Source: Chaetorhynchus papuensis (taxonomy: Eukaryota > Chordata > Aves > Passeriformes > Rhipiduridae). Taken from it: DNA of 64,000 nucleotides. Shown piece by piece: positions 10,225 to 22,900 of this stretch (positions are counted from its first letter, which is position 1; every line of letters begins with the position of its first letter). Location of the stretch: positions 1 through 64,000 of the forward strand of contig VWYX01001300.1 of NCBI GenBank assembly GCA_013396525.1, written 5' to 3'. The notes beneath the pieces are model-generated. The model ran no database searches. It saw only the letters and a list, made by a program, of their open reading frames with translations, and had not been told where the DNA came from. The position numbers and the translations under genes are program-made.

Positions 10225-13200
10225 TGTTCTATGTTAACAAATGCAGCTAAGTTTAAAAAGGAGCACTGCACCACTTCAATCCACACCATCCATATCTGTG
10301 TGGAACAGTCTTTGCAGGATCATTTACTGTCATAAATCTACTAAGCATTATCATCAGGGATGCTACTTATCTGAAACAGAGATTAGTGCTCGCATAAAAT
10401 AACTAGAGTGACAGGCCTTGTTACTCTTTCTTACTGTCCTGGAAAAGTCATGAACTGTGTGTTAATCACTTCATCCATTCCTGAAATGGAGCTACACTTT
10501 AATGAACATGTTGCATGAAATAAGTTGTGGTTGAAATTGAAGAAGGCTGCTCATTGAGACTGAGATGGCAAAGGGAATCCAAGTCAGATGCTTAATTGTC
10601 CAAACTGGAGTTTGACCAAGATGCTGCTATTCTTGTGATATGTGTCATGGTATAGCTCATGATCAAAAGCTGCTGTAACCTTGACTTCAATTTGAAGCTT
10701 CCTTCTTTATACTTAATGTCCACCAGGTGCCAGGAGGGTACAGCAGCTCTGTTCTTCCTCAAAGCAAAAGTTACTTTAGATCTTTACCTGCTTTTCTTCA
10801 ATGTATCTTACCCAGGTATGGACTGAGCCTGATATTGTTTGGTTTCATGACCAAAGACTCAGAGGTGTTTCTGGCTAAAAAGTAACTCCACTTGAAAATG
10901 AAAAAAAAGTGCTCAGATAAAAGTGTAGGACAATATTTTCCTTGTTCACCTCAAACTGCCCCTCAGAACTAAAAATCAGAGATCACATTAAAATTGTATA
11001 TGATGCCAACATTTAGAAGTGTCTAACAAATTTAAAACTACCTAATTATCTCTGTAATATTAATCCACTCAATACTAGAAAAAAAAGTAGAAAAAAGGGA
11101 TTAAAAGTTTATTCAAACACCATTTGACTGGCATTAGTAAACAAATGGAATGATTTTACAGAAGAAAGGGATCTAGATATTTAGATATGATATAGATATT
11201 TAATAATAATATAATGCTTATTGGGTAGCAACCTCTGACAAATTACAAAGGAAGGAATCTTGAGTATATGTAATGTGATTAAGAGGAGATTAATATATTA
11301 AATAAAGATTTTTGAAAGCAGCTGGTGTCTTCAAGACGACCAAGAAAGTGATTAATGGTTATGGTAACACAGAGAGATGGAGCTGGACTGGGAAGGAATT
11401 TAAAACCCATAAACAATATTCCTGCCAATAAGGATTATATTTTCCAGTGTGAACTGCTTCTTAATTGAGACTGAAAATTCCTCCATTTTTCTAAAAATAA
11501 GGTTAACTGGAAATAGCGCCAGTACTGTAAAATAAATGACAGATGTGCAATCAAGAAAAGCTGATAACATGAATAAGCTTTACAAGAATGGCAATTCCAG
11601 TTACAAATAACAGAAGACGTCTCCCTTTGTGTAAATGAAGACTTCTTTACCATTATAATTTCTGTCTGTCATAATCTACTGTAGTAAAATTAATGCAGTC
11701 CAGGAAATTGCAGCTTTGTAACAGCAGCAGCCCTACATACATTTGCATGAGTGTTCTGTAGTGACAGGAATAGAGTATATGGCATGAAAAGTTACTAAAA
11801 ATAGACTTGTCTAGTCACCGGCCAAATGCTGCCCGTTGCTTTTGGGAACAGAGGGTGTCGACAGGAGAGACTGTCAGTGCAGCGAGCATGACCCCTCCTG
11901 CAGCTCTGGTGTGCTCTTCTCCTGCCTCTGTAGCCCTGCAGGTGGGAAGGAGTGGGTTGGAGGAACAGCCACTTTCTGCAGCATTAGGTGCTGTCAGCCT
12001 CCCAAGTCATCGCTGAATAACATAATGTTCCTTGTCTGTGTTTAGCCAGTGGGAGGGTGATTTATCACACAACTCTTAATGGGATGAGCAGTGTCGATGG
12101 GACTAAAGGTAAAATTCTTCTGCAGATAAGAAGTTTTTATTTAATTCCTGTGTTCTGTAGATCTACTGTCTAATTTCTGCAGAGAAAAAAGCCCTTTCCC
12201 AAGTAAAAATGTATATGGAATTATATGCTGTTCCCATTTTCATGGTGCTTGTATACTTTTGCATGTGAATAAATAACAGACACATACATTAAAAGAAAAT
12301 AAGAAAAGAAAGTTAAACATTTCAGCATACTAACTGTTCCAGATATTATCACATGGTTGTGCCTATCAACACCAAGTCCCAATCCTATCTGGAGCTGGAA
12401 ATCTGCGCTAGGTTGTGGCATGGTACAAAGGACAGAACTGAGAAGTATTTTCAAAAGCCTTGCCTATCTTTCAAAATATGCTCTCAAATATTATTCTGGA
12501 TGCTGTATCATAGTTCTTATATTAGTTTATGTTGCCTTACCTTACCTGAAACCACATATTCAAATCTATAGTTACTTATTTTTATAACTGGTGCAGGATT
12601 GTTATATCCCGCATCTCATGCTATACACAGTAATGTTATTAAATTTCTCAGTGAAATATGAAATTTTATCTTGTCATAGACTTGATCTTGCAGCACAGGA
12701 TAACTTTGCAAAGGAAAATCTTGAAAGAATTTGTGTGTGTGCATCGTATATGCTGCTCCTCTGCACCTCTCTATATTAGAGTTTTAAAAAATAAGCCAGG
12801 TCTTGTGTTAGCTTACTTTGCCTCTTCTAATGTAGGGAATCTGGGAAAATATAAGAATAAGCTCTTTTCCTTCTATTTTTATTCAATGTACTTGCCATGA
12901 GGAAGAAGCTTGGTTTAGCAAACAGTCCCTTGACCATATTCCAATTCCTACACTGTGAGTGAGAAGCTATGAGAATTTGCATAACCCGTATGATGGCTGA
13001 ATTTTTATTTTTATCTTTCTTGTCTTTTAAGCAATCAGTGTATTTCTCTGTGTCTTTGAACAGCTCATATCACAGTGGGTTTAGGCTTGCAGACTCTAAG
13101 CATTATTACGAAACTAAAAATAACAGACAGATAAAAAATTCTTATTGGAGGTTATTTATTCTTAAATGTCACACAGAAAATTACAATGGTACCTGAAAAA

Positions 13201-16200
13201 GTCTGCACAATACAAACAGACTCCCTGAGATTTTTTTTTTTACACTTACTACTTATTAAACAGGCAAGATTAACAAAGAGTTGTAGTTGTTTATAATACT
13301 GATACACAAGTACTTTTGCACTTGACAATGAGCTTCAACATTTTCACTGGTTGGTCTCATGCAAAAGTTAAGGTTCTTTTATCTAGGGAAAAAAAACCCA
13401 ACAAAACCAATGAGAGTGATAATTTTAGGAGGAAGAAAAATTAAACTTGAGCATTACCAAGCTTTTCAAAAGGTCACTCTAAGCATGGGACATTAATAAG
13501 AATAGAGGAAAAAAATATGTTGTACCCTGCTCATTTTATCTCTCTGCTAAATGTAAGCCTTGTCAGTAACCAGTGCTATGAGGGTCTTGCTCAGCCCTCA
13601 TTTATTTGGTACAGAAGTTTATACGAAACAACAGGACTGGGGCAGGACAGAGAGGAGAATGTGTGATTCCGTTCTGTGACACAGGTGAAGACACGTTGAG
13701 AAACCTTCTGTAAGGCTGTTCTCAGAGGTACAGTTCACTTGCCTGTGCCATTTTCAAAGCTGCACAGTAGCATGTTTTCAGTAGGAGGCATTTCCCATGG
13801 AGGCACGTGCTTGGATTCATAGTCTGGATCATTCAGCCTTCGCTGCTGGGAACTCCCGAGATGCCTTGGCAGCACAGCCAAGTACCACAGCGAAGGCTGA
13901 GGCGTGCACAGGGTGTGCTGTCACTTGCCAGCCGAAGGAGCCCAGGGGCAACAAGTGCAGAAAAGCACCTGAGCATGTGCTACAACACTGAACTCAAGTC
14001 GTGATGTGTCTTCTGGGTAGCTCAGGCACAAGCAGGGCTGCTCAGAGCAGAGCATCCTACCCACTAAACTGCACAGCAGTTGAATTAAACATGTCTTATA
14101 AGGCAGTAGTGTCTAGAGGAAGAAGAGAAGGAAGAAAGCAGCAAGTCCTTACTGCCTAAGCTGTCTGCAGCCTGGCATTATCTGATGTTTGAATTTTTCC
14201 TTTAGAGCTCGGGTAACATCCAGGGAAGGCTTGTTACCAGCTGAGTGCTTCCCCTAGTTTCCTGGTACACATTTAGGTACCATCCAGCTTCCCATGGATA
14301 CTGCAGACAATGCTAGCACATCTACACATCAGGCAATGTTTGGGTTGGAAAGTCCTGTAGACCTTTGGCTACCTTTAAACACATGGATGTGAAGTACTGA
14401 AAAACAGAGGCAGATGACTGAACTATTCCCTAATTTCTGCTGTTTAGACTATAGCAGCTCAAGTGACTAGGGTTTAAAGAACTCTGAAAAGTCAAGTCAA
14501 GGAGCTAGAGAAATGCTTATTTTTTTTATCCCAAATAGGTACTTATTTAGAAGACAGTCGTATTTCCAAGAATAGGTCAGCATGCTGGGATGCTTAACAA
14601 CTATGATTCTCAGCTGTATGTGCAGGCTTGAGCAGTCAGACTGAGTGGTGACATAGCTTTCCCTGCAGGTCCCTGGGAGTGAAATTGAGGTTTACAAGTC
14701 TTCTTCAGAGGCACAGGAGAGCAGTTCAGTGGAGAAGGAGGTAGCACACAGATGATTTGCTGTGATTGCAGCAGGATGGACCAGGCACTGGTGGAACTCA
14801 GTGCTGCCTAGTTGGCAGCTTTAACAATGTAGGAAATCTTTTCTGTATTTTCCCATACAAGACAAATAGTAAAGAAATCTGGTTGCAGCTGCCAGTTCCT
14901 GCAATAGGACTCCTAAAGAAGCCTACAGCTCTGTACTTGTTGAAAACTGGGCATGTGATAGCAAAATCATGTGCTGAAGATACAGCCTTACTGGTAATAT
15001 TTACAACCTACTTTTGACCTGCCAAGGTTGGCCTCACAGTACCTTATCAAGGAGTTTGGGGCACAAAACACCTTGAGCCTTAGAAATCCTCACAAAAATA
15101 AAAAGCTGTTAAGTATTGGTATTGAGAGTTATTTTGATGCTGACTGAACACTGAAAGCTCAATATAATTTATACTAAAAAGGCATCTTGCAGGTTAGTTA
15201 CCACATTTTCCAATAGAAGTTTGCTGTAGCATTACTGCATTTCTTGCATGATGAAGACGGCTGGCATAACACAACCAGCTGCCTTGTAGCACATTATCCC
15301 TTACATCAGAGCTCACTCATATTCACAGTTTATTTCTGCAGGATAATGATGTTCAAAAACACAATTTTGCACCAAATGAGTCGTTGATTAATTCCATATT
15401 ACAGTTAAAAATAAACCACAAAAAAAAATAAACCACATCAGCCTTCATTTAATTTAATGTTTTGATTATTTCTCATAGACTCTCAAATACAATAATCTGC
15501 TTCTGTAGAACAGTCTGATTTCCTAGATTCAAATATGAAAAAAGATCCCACAGAATATTTTCAGCATGATGCAATAAATCCTGTTTTATTTTATAAGTTA
15601 TATTATTAGAGAAGGGATATGACCACCTTGTGAACTCTCAGGCCATGATCTCGCCTTTACCCAGCTCTTGCAACAACATCTGCCTTCCATGCAAGTCGTT
15701 TCAGGGAGTGGCTTGGTTCTGGTTAATCGCATCGCATGGGTGCTGCTGCCGCCGAGCAGTCGTGTCCACTTGTGTACAAAGTGCTCATCTTCTGCCATTA
15801 CTGCAGCCTGGCAGTCTGACCGACGGACAGCAGGACACGACACACGGGGAAAAACATCAGTTTTATCTCAGTATGGTCTGATAAATTAATCAGGGAAGGC
15901 TATTTTCCCTCTTTGCCAGAGGCTTCCAGATGGTGCCCGAGTGGGCTGTCTAGCAGAAGGAAATTCAGTCCTTCCGTCCTGAGAGAGCTCGGTGGCACCA
16001 GGGGACAGACTTCTCCATTGAGCAGTAGATTTGATAACACGTAGATTTATCTCCTCACGTTTAGAGCGCCCTTGAAGGTTCCCACCGCTGTCACACCTCG
16101 GTGAGCGCCGCCTCAGTCCGTCTGCATCCCCGGAGTCCTGGAAAAGACGACTGGTTCCAGCTAAATCGACTATAGCACTTCCCCAGTACTGATGTCTATA

Positions 16201-16340
16201 TACAAACACAGAGCTTAAAAAAAAACCTTAACAAAACAAACAAACGAACAAAACCAGAAAAAAAAAAAAAAACCAAAACACAGAACTCAACAAATGCACT
16301 TTGTTTTTTGGAAAAATTTATTTAAAAAGGAGGTTGTTAC
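10225..16340. other. Intergenic stretch upstream of PIP4P2
   Basis: No coding exon is supported. Notable content: AT-rich sequence at 10.9-11.3 kb; a tandem duplication of an AAAAATAAACCACA-like unit near 15406-15436; moderately CpG-containing sequence at about 15.7-16.2 kb just outside the CpG island; and an A-rich tract at 16218-16275. OTUD6B, the neighbour expected on this side, is not recognised here, so it presumably lies farther left. Confidence 0.5.
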
Positions 16341-16349
16341 TATTCCCTT

Positions 16350-16950
16350 CCAGACACCTCCCCCGGCCTGCCACTCTCATTACCCCGTGCCGGGGGCCGG
16401 CCGGCCCAGGGCCCGCCCCGCCGTCCCTCCTCCCCGCCCCGCTCTCATTCATTCCCAGCCCCTTCCTCTGCGCTCCTTCCCCTTCCCCGGCGCCGCCGGC
16501 CCGGCCGCCTCCCCGCCCCGCGCCCGGCAGCGGGCAGGGCCCTCCGCGCCGCAGCCATGGCCGCCGAGGGGGTGGACGAGCGCTCCCCGCTGCTCTCCGC
16601 GCCCGGCTCCGGCAATGTCACCCCGACCGCGCCGCCCTACCTGCCGGACAGCAGCCCCCGAGGTAAGGCGGCTGCCGGCGCCCCGGCGCTGTGCCGGGCA
16701 GGGGGGCGGCGGGCCGAGGGGGTGGCCCTGGCGCTGTGGCTGTGGCTGGCGGGGGACGCGGTGCCTCCGCCCGGGGCCGGCGATGCGGGGCTCCCCCCGC
16801 CTGGGCCGGGGCGGCGGGGCCGGGCCGGGGGCCGCTGGCGGGGGAGCCCCCGCCCCGCCCGGCGCCGGTGGGGAACAACAGGTAACGCCGCTCCGTGCCG
16901 GCTGCAGGCCGTGCTCCCCGCCGCGCTCCGGCCTGAGCGGCTCAGGAGGA
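16350..16950 (+). promoter_or_regulatory. PIP4P2: CpG island, promoter and first exon of PIP4P2
   Basis: About 600 bases are extremely rich in G+C and in CpG dinucleotides, in sharp contrast with the AT-rich flanks. The island covers the 5' untranslated region, the first coding exon (16557-16662) and the start of intron 1. There is no TATA box at a convincing distance, which fits a broad CpG-type housekeeping promoter. The exact transcription start cannot be set from sequence alone. GC-box-like CCCCGCCCC motifs occur at about 16431-16440 and 16511-16520. Confidence 0.85.
16557..16662 (+). CDS. PIP4P2: PIP4P2 coding exon 1
   Basis: Encodes residues 1-35 and the first base of codon 36. The peptide begins MAAEGVDERSPLLS and carries the ERSPLL lysosomal sorting-type signal and a proline-rich stretch. 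The donor is GAG/GTAAGG at 16663. The exon lies inside the CpG island. Confidence 0.95.
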
Positions 16951-19900
16951 AAAATAAAAGAAATTAAAATAATTGTTTGCAGGGGCAGAACAAGCCCGAA
17001 CCGGTCTGCTTATTATAACTCGCTCGCATGCCGCAGCTTGCATGGTAATTGTTGGACTTGGGTTTTCCCCATTAATTAGGAGCAGGATTAAGTGGAAGAT
17101 CCGGAGCTGAGAGCAGCTCAGCTGGGCACAGGCAGCTGCGGGAGGGGCACCGCGCAGGAGCTCAGCGGAGCCGAGCGCGCAGGTCGCCATCGCCGCTGAC
17201 CATCGCGGTGTCGCTGCCCAGAGGTGCCCAGGTGTGGTCAGCGCCTGGCCTGGCAGGCGCACTGAAATAACCAAGGGTCTCGGCGCAGTGTGGTAGCTGA
17301 AGTCCAAAACCACCAGGATGTCCTTGCAAACACGTTTCAAGGCCATAGCTGGTTTTGGCTTTATTTTTAAAGCAAGTCCGATACTGCGGTTACAAATCTG
17401 TAGTCGTGGCATAATTATATGGTATTATCTTTCTTGCACAGACTTAGGAAAAATCATCTTGTTGATCAATACTCACTGATTTAATAAGTAGGTGGAAAAA
17501 AAATTACTTAGAAAATATATATTAGGATGTTATCAAAGTACATTAGTAGGGGTTTTTTTCCTTGGTTTTTTTTTCAGTTAACCGTTTTAGAGGAGAAATT
17601 GAGGTGTGGAGAAAGCTGAAGGAATGAAGACTAAATAAGATTAGAGTAGCTTTACCAGCAGTACCCTTTAAAATGTAAGATTACAATCCTTATCTCAATA
17701 GCTCCAGTGTGTTGGTCCTTTCTTAATGATTTCTGTTGACTGTATAGGTTCATGACACGCATGTAACTAGAATGAGTGAGATCTGTCTGTTTTGAATGAT
17801 ATTTGAACTAATGGAAAGCTAGTCCTTTTTGTCTTGATGTGAAAATGTATTTTGGTTAGGCCTGTAGTTTGTGTTGATTGTTTACTTTGATTTGAACTGG
17901 ACAAAGGAACATTGGCCTGGAAAACAGCAGAGGTTGGAGGCTTTGGTTTTTATTTGGGGTTTATTTGCAATCAATTTGTATAGTATTGGCATCATCCCCT
18001 AAGTAAAAAAAAAATAAATCCGTATGTCCACCTTAGTTTACATTCTGGTGTTTGATGTTTTTATTCTTAGTGATCCTTATCCTGTAACCATTACTTTTGC
18101 ATACATTTCAATCTGTTTATAATTTTTTTAAGTCTTTATAAATCTAAAAATAATGAAAATGCATTAGATTAGTGACTCTTGTTTGAACCCAGGGTAAAAC
18201 TCATGACCTGGAAACAAGCTGGGCTCTAAATGCTCATTTCAGTTGGTAGCTCATTGTCCTGTGCCTTCAGTGGGCATCTGTTACCTCTGATAACTGGTTG
18301 GGCACCTGCGATGGGGTGTGGTGCTTGAGATAAGGGGCTTGTTCCCAAAAGTGAGGAGGAACCAACATAGAGCTTTCTTAAATGTTGAATATCTCTTGTT
18401 TGATCAGTCCATGAGCAAACATACTAGGTAGCACTTCAGAACTGCTCTACAAAACTCTAAGATAGCTGCAGAACAGAATTTTGGAGAGCTGTGACATAGT
18501 CCCAGTAGCTCTACTTCCCTTGCTCTGTCAGCTTTCCTTAGTGAAAGGATCTATGGAAGGAATTTAAGGAAGCTAAACGTCCTTTCTAGCTAACTGGCAG
18601 TCTCTGTCTCTCTCCTTAGCACAAAGCTAGACTTAGAGGGAAGAAGCATTCTTGTGGAAAAATTTGGTTTGCTTCCAAAGCAAACTCCTTCTGCAGAGCC
18701 TCCTTGATTAACATCACCTGAATAGTGTGGAGTGGCAGAGGAAGGAGGAAGCTCTTTGTGTCAAAACTACCACCTGAATGTACATTAATAGGTTTATCCC
18801 TGTAGTTATCTACTGTGCCCAGTATGCCACCCTGAACTTTAAATTAGAGAGACCATGGTTTGAAGGTAGCCTTCTCTTCCCTTGTTGAGCTGCAGCTGAG
18901 ACCCAGCTGACTCTTTCCTGTGTTAACTAGTGGATGGCTGAATCCTGGTAATGGCTCAGTGTTTGTTCTTAATGATGGAAGCAAGCAAGAAAAAGATCTT
19001 TTCAGTGTGGATGCAGGCCACAGTATGTAAGAAACTTTTCACAACACGAAGGGTGGGACTATCAGTTCCGTTCCCTGTAGTAAGATGATTAGTCAGTGCT
19101 TTTTTTATTTGTTTCTTTTAGGTTTTTTGGGCTTTTTCCAGTCTTTCTTAGTTCTTAGCAACTTATCTCTGACATCAGTCCTTTAACTTTTTCCCTTACC
19201 CACCCCCTCCCAGGTCACGATAAAGAATTTTTTTTTTTAATCAAATAAAACAAACTCATTTCTGTTTGATCCAGGCAGGCTGCAAGTGGTTCTCTGTGGT
19301 TTCCACCCTTCAACTACCAAGGGAGGAAAGTGCACAAGCACCACAAGGAATTTCTCAGGTTGCAAATGGGATATCTGCCATTGCATCACTGTCCTGTGGG
19401 GGTGAGGAGGAAGTCAGATGTACTGCATGGTAGGGCACTTTGCTAATCATCTTGCTGAACTAATTGCTCTTAGGTTTTTTTAGGGTTTTTTTTTGTTGTT
19501 GTTTTGTTAGTTTTTTTCTTGTAGTTGTTTTTGTGGGGTTTTTTTTTAAGAAAAATTGATAATATAGCTGTAAACTGGTATGTCAGCAGTAGGGAACTCA
19601 GTATCTCATTAAATGTCTCCTGGTCTGTATGTGAAGCTTGTCTACCACCCAGTCATGTCGAGCATGACAGACCTTTATGAACTGGTTTTAGATATTATAG
19701 TTAGCCTGAAATTCAAGCTGTCAAAATAAAAAAAAGTAATGCTGAAAGAAAAGGTATGCTAATGTGCTTTGAAACATTTTTATTAAGGGGTAATGAGCAG
19801 CTAAGTCTGAGACAATGTCTTTATTTTCCTTTTCACCATCCCCTACCCCTCACCCTCCCCCAATATACTCTTCTTTACATTTAATTTTGGTGGCTTTTGC

Positions 19901-22900
19901 TGGTTTGTTTTTTTGGAGCTCTTCAAAATGCACGTTTTCTTTAAGGGTGAAGGTTGCAGTGCCAAGATACCTCATGCTTTCTGCTCCATAGCAAATGTTA
20001 TTTGCTGCAGCATGGCTCTGAAAAGCAGCCATTATTCGCTTGCTATCTGATATTTGCTGAGCCAGCAGGACAGGAACAGCGAGGCTGCTTACCTGGAAGC
20101 CAAGCAGCTCTGCTATGAGGCTGAAGAAGTGGCTGGCACTGTGGGTAGGGGCTCACACACCTCAGTTAACCAGCGCTCAAACTCCTAAGAGTTATCTCTT
20201 AGAAATAGGGTATAGAAAATTATAAATGTCTAGAAGGCATGGTTGTCAATTTTTAAAGTATTCCAGGATCATGGACAGCTGAAATGCTGGTGGCTGTGTG
20301 TCTCTTCACTTTCTGGTACCTTTAAAGATACTGTTTGTCTTAGTACAGCTACCCTGTTCCCAGCTCACAGAACTGAGGAAGTCACACTTCAAATGGAGAG
20401 GACAAAGTCAAGAACTTTTACAAAACAATTGTTGCTTTTCAGAAAAGCAACCTTAAAGCTGGGAGCGAACCGTAGAGGTGTCTTGACAGAGAGTTTGGTA
20501 TTTAGTCTTTGGAACATGCCTTTTGTTTTCTGTCTGCCTGTTCCCCAGCCAGAAAGCGTCAGCTGCTCACTGTAGGAGCAGTTAAGCAGCCTGCTGACTG
20601 CCAAAACCCCCTTGCAGCAGCCTTGACTTTGCCCCTGTGGTTAAGACACTGCTGTCCCCATCATCCAAGTCTCTAACCTGGTTTCTGGAGTGCTTTAGTA
20701 GGCTTGAGCTTGTTTCTGGTTGCCAAAATGTGTGGGTTGGGGTTTTGTCTTGTGCGCGTTTGTTTTTTAATGTCTTGTAATGGCTCATGTCCTGCATGTG
20801 GCAGCCTTACTTAAAATAGGGTATCACAGTACTGCAAAATACTGTTTGTTTTTTTTTTTCTGGATTCTGCATTTTTTCAGAATGTATTTTCTCAGAAGAA
20901 ATAACAGTATTGTTACCTGATATTTCTTAAGGATGTTGTTTTCTGTAACCAATGTATCAGAGCTGAAGGTGTGAAGTTGACTTGCTCAAGAAATGGAGCA
21001 TTAGTTTGTGTCATGAATTCAGAATTGCATCTCATCTGAAATAATTCAAGTATATTGGATGTGATTCTGAGACTCACAAGGAATCCATCTTTTTCTGCAG
21101 CCTCTGTGAGTTAAAATCAAGCACAGGTGTGGGTCATATATAGACCAAGTAGCAAAGAGAGAGAGAGCACGCTGAACAGCAATGCTGCTTCAAAGGTGTG
21201 CGATGACTTCTGGATCTGAAGGGCAGACAGAGTTTCTTGTATCCCTCCAGCTTATGACATTCACTTCAAGACCGAGTGAAGGAGTGATGAGTGCTTTCTT
21301 ACAGGCTTAAATTTAATACTCGGGCTTGTCAGCTTTGATAGCAGCCTGTGATTTCCCTCTCCACCCTCCAGCAGATACTGCTCTGTTCAATGCTGTTGGT
21401 AAACGGGGAGTAGGCTGATCTCTCACTGCTTCTGTGAAGAGTTTGTTAGCTGCTTGGATGTAACGTTAAAAAAATTTATTGAAGCCCAAGGCTGCAGAGC
21501 ATTTCAAACTACTAGTATTAAAAAAATGTAAATATGAACTACTGAATATGCCTGTTCTTTATTTGCTTACCTGAAAAGCCCTGAACTTCTCAATGAAGTA
21601 AGTCAGTGCTATTATATGCCAAAGAATTTTGGTGATAAGCTTGTGAGAGATCACTGTGTTGAATTATTTTCATTCCATGGATTCTTAAGCTTCAGAGGAT
21701 CTTCAGTGTTTCCTCCCTCTTTTGTTGTGGGCTCAAGACTGACAAAGCTGGAGTCTGAAGTCTGCTCTTCCATGGAGGCCTGAGGCCACTAAAGCCTTCC
21801 TTGTGTTAGCCTCTCCAAAGTGACTAAAGACCTTCTTGTGCATTGGTACTTTGGCTCCTGGACAAGAAAAATATCTGGGACCCTTAAAAGCAGAAACTCT
21901 GAGACTTCAGGTTTTTTTCTCAAGGCAGCATAAATTTGCTGTTGTTGTACTCAAATAAGAAGCATTTCATGCCACTTCCTATCCAACACCTGTTTTCTTA
22001 AGAGAGCTTTTCCTCTGTTTTTACCTGTAGTATTTGCTATGATAAAATAAACACTTGTTTGCATTTCAGTCTTTTTAGATATTTGTGAACACTGTTTATG
22101 GCGCTGCCTACCTGTGTCTTATTTTATTTTCTGGGGTCTTTTTCTTCAAAAGCCAGTCTCTGGTTGCTACTAATCTGTAGTAGGTTTGGGGGTTTTTAGT
22201 GTTTCTTCTCCATGCATTCTCTAAAGACTGCAAAAAGTTGATATGAAAATAAAGTTACATACGTGAGTTTTGTTGGAACCACATTTCTGGGGTGATTCAC
22301 TTTGTGTTTGTGTTGCTGGTTTGCTCTACCTACAACTGTGGATGATGTTTGGGTACACAGAAGTTGTGGAGAAGGGGCAAGCAAACTTAGGTTTGTTCTA
22401 TGTTTAGTATAAACACTGACTTTTGAGGTGTGTGGGTTTTTTTTCTTTTTTGAGGCTGCGACTGCTAGAGACGATATTTGCTGGAAGTGTTTTAGGATCC
22501 TCTGGTTTTTCAGCTGAGATTTCCTTGTGTCTTGCAGCAGAGCTTCCTCCTCCGTACACTGCCATCGCCAGCCCCGACGCCAGCGGTGTTCCTGTGATAA
22601 ACTGCCGCGTGTGCCAGTCCCTGATCAATTTGGATGGCAAGCTGCACCAACACGTGGTCAAGTGCACGGTCTGCAATGAAGCTACGGTAAAATGGGTTTT
22701 TTAGCATTTTTTCTTTCTGTGGGGGTAGAACTCCTGTCCTCACCTGGACAGGGTGGGTCCCTCCCTGCCATCCCTAGGGAAAAGGACGAGTCAGCCCAGC
22801 TGGCTGCCAGTGTGGCTGGCGTGCAAGCTCGAGGCACAGGGATGGTCATAAGCAGTTACAATAAATGTTCATGCGGTCGAGCTGGCTGTGCAGGATGTCT

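Noticed and set aside
9850..10237. 115-codon minus ORF and 77-codon plus ORF
   Set aside because: Inside the CR1 3' fragment, a region that is repeat and not host coding sequence.
1..16350. Exons of OTUD6B, the expected upstream neighbour
   Set aside because: Searched for its N-terminal coiled-coil and OTU catalytic peptides on both strands; none seen.
16294..17079. 261-codon ORF and several overlapping ORFs at the PIP4P2 promoter
   Set aside because: They arise because CpG-rich DNA lacks stop codons. Only the frame starting at 16557 continues into conserved PIP4P2 exons.
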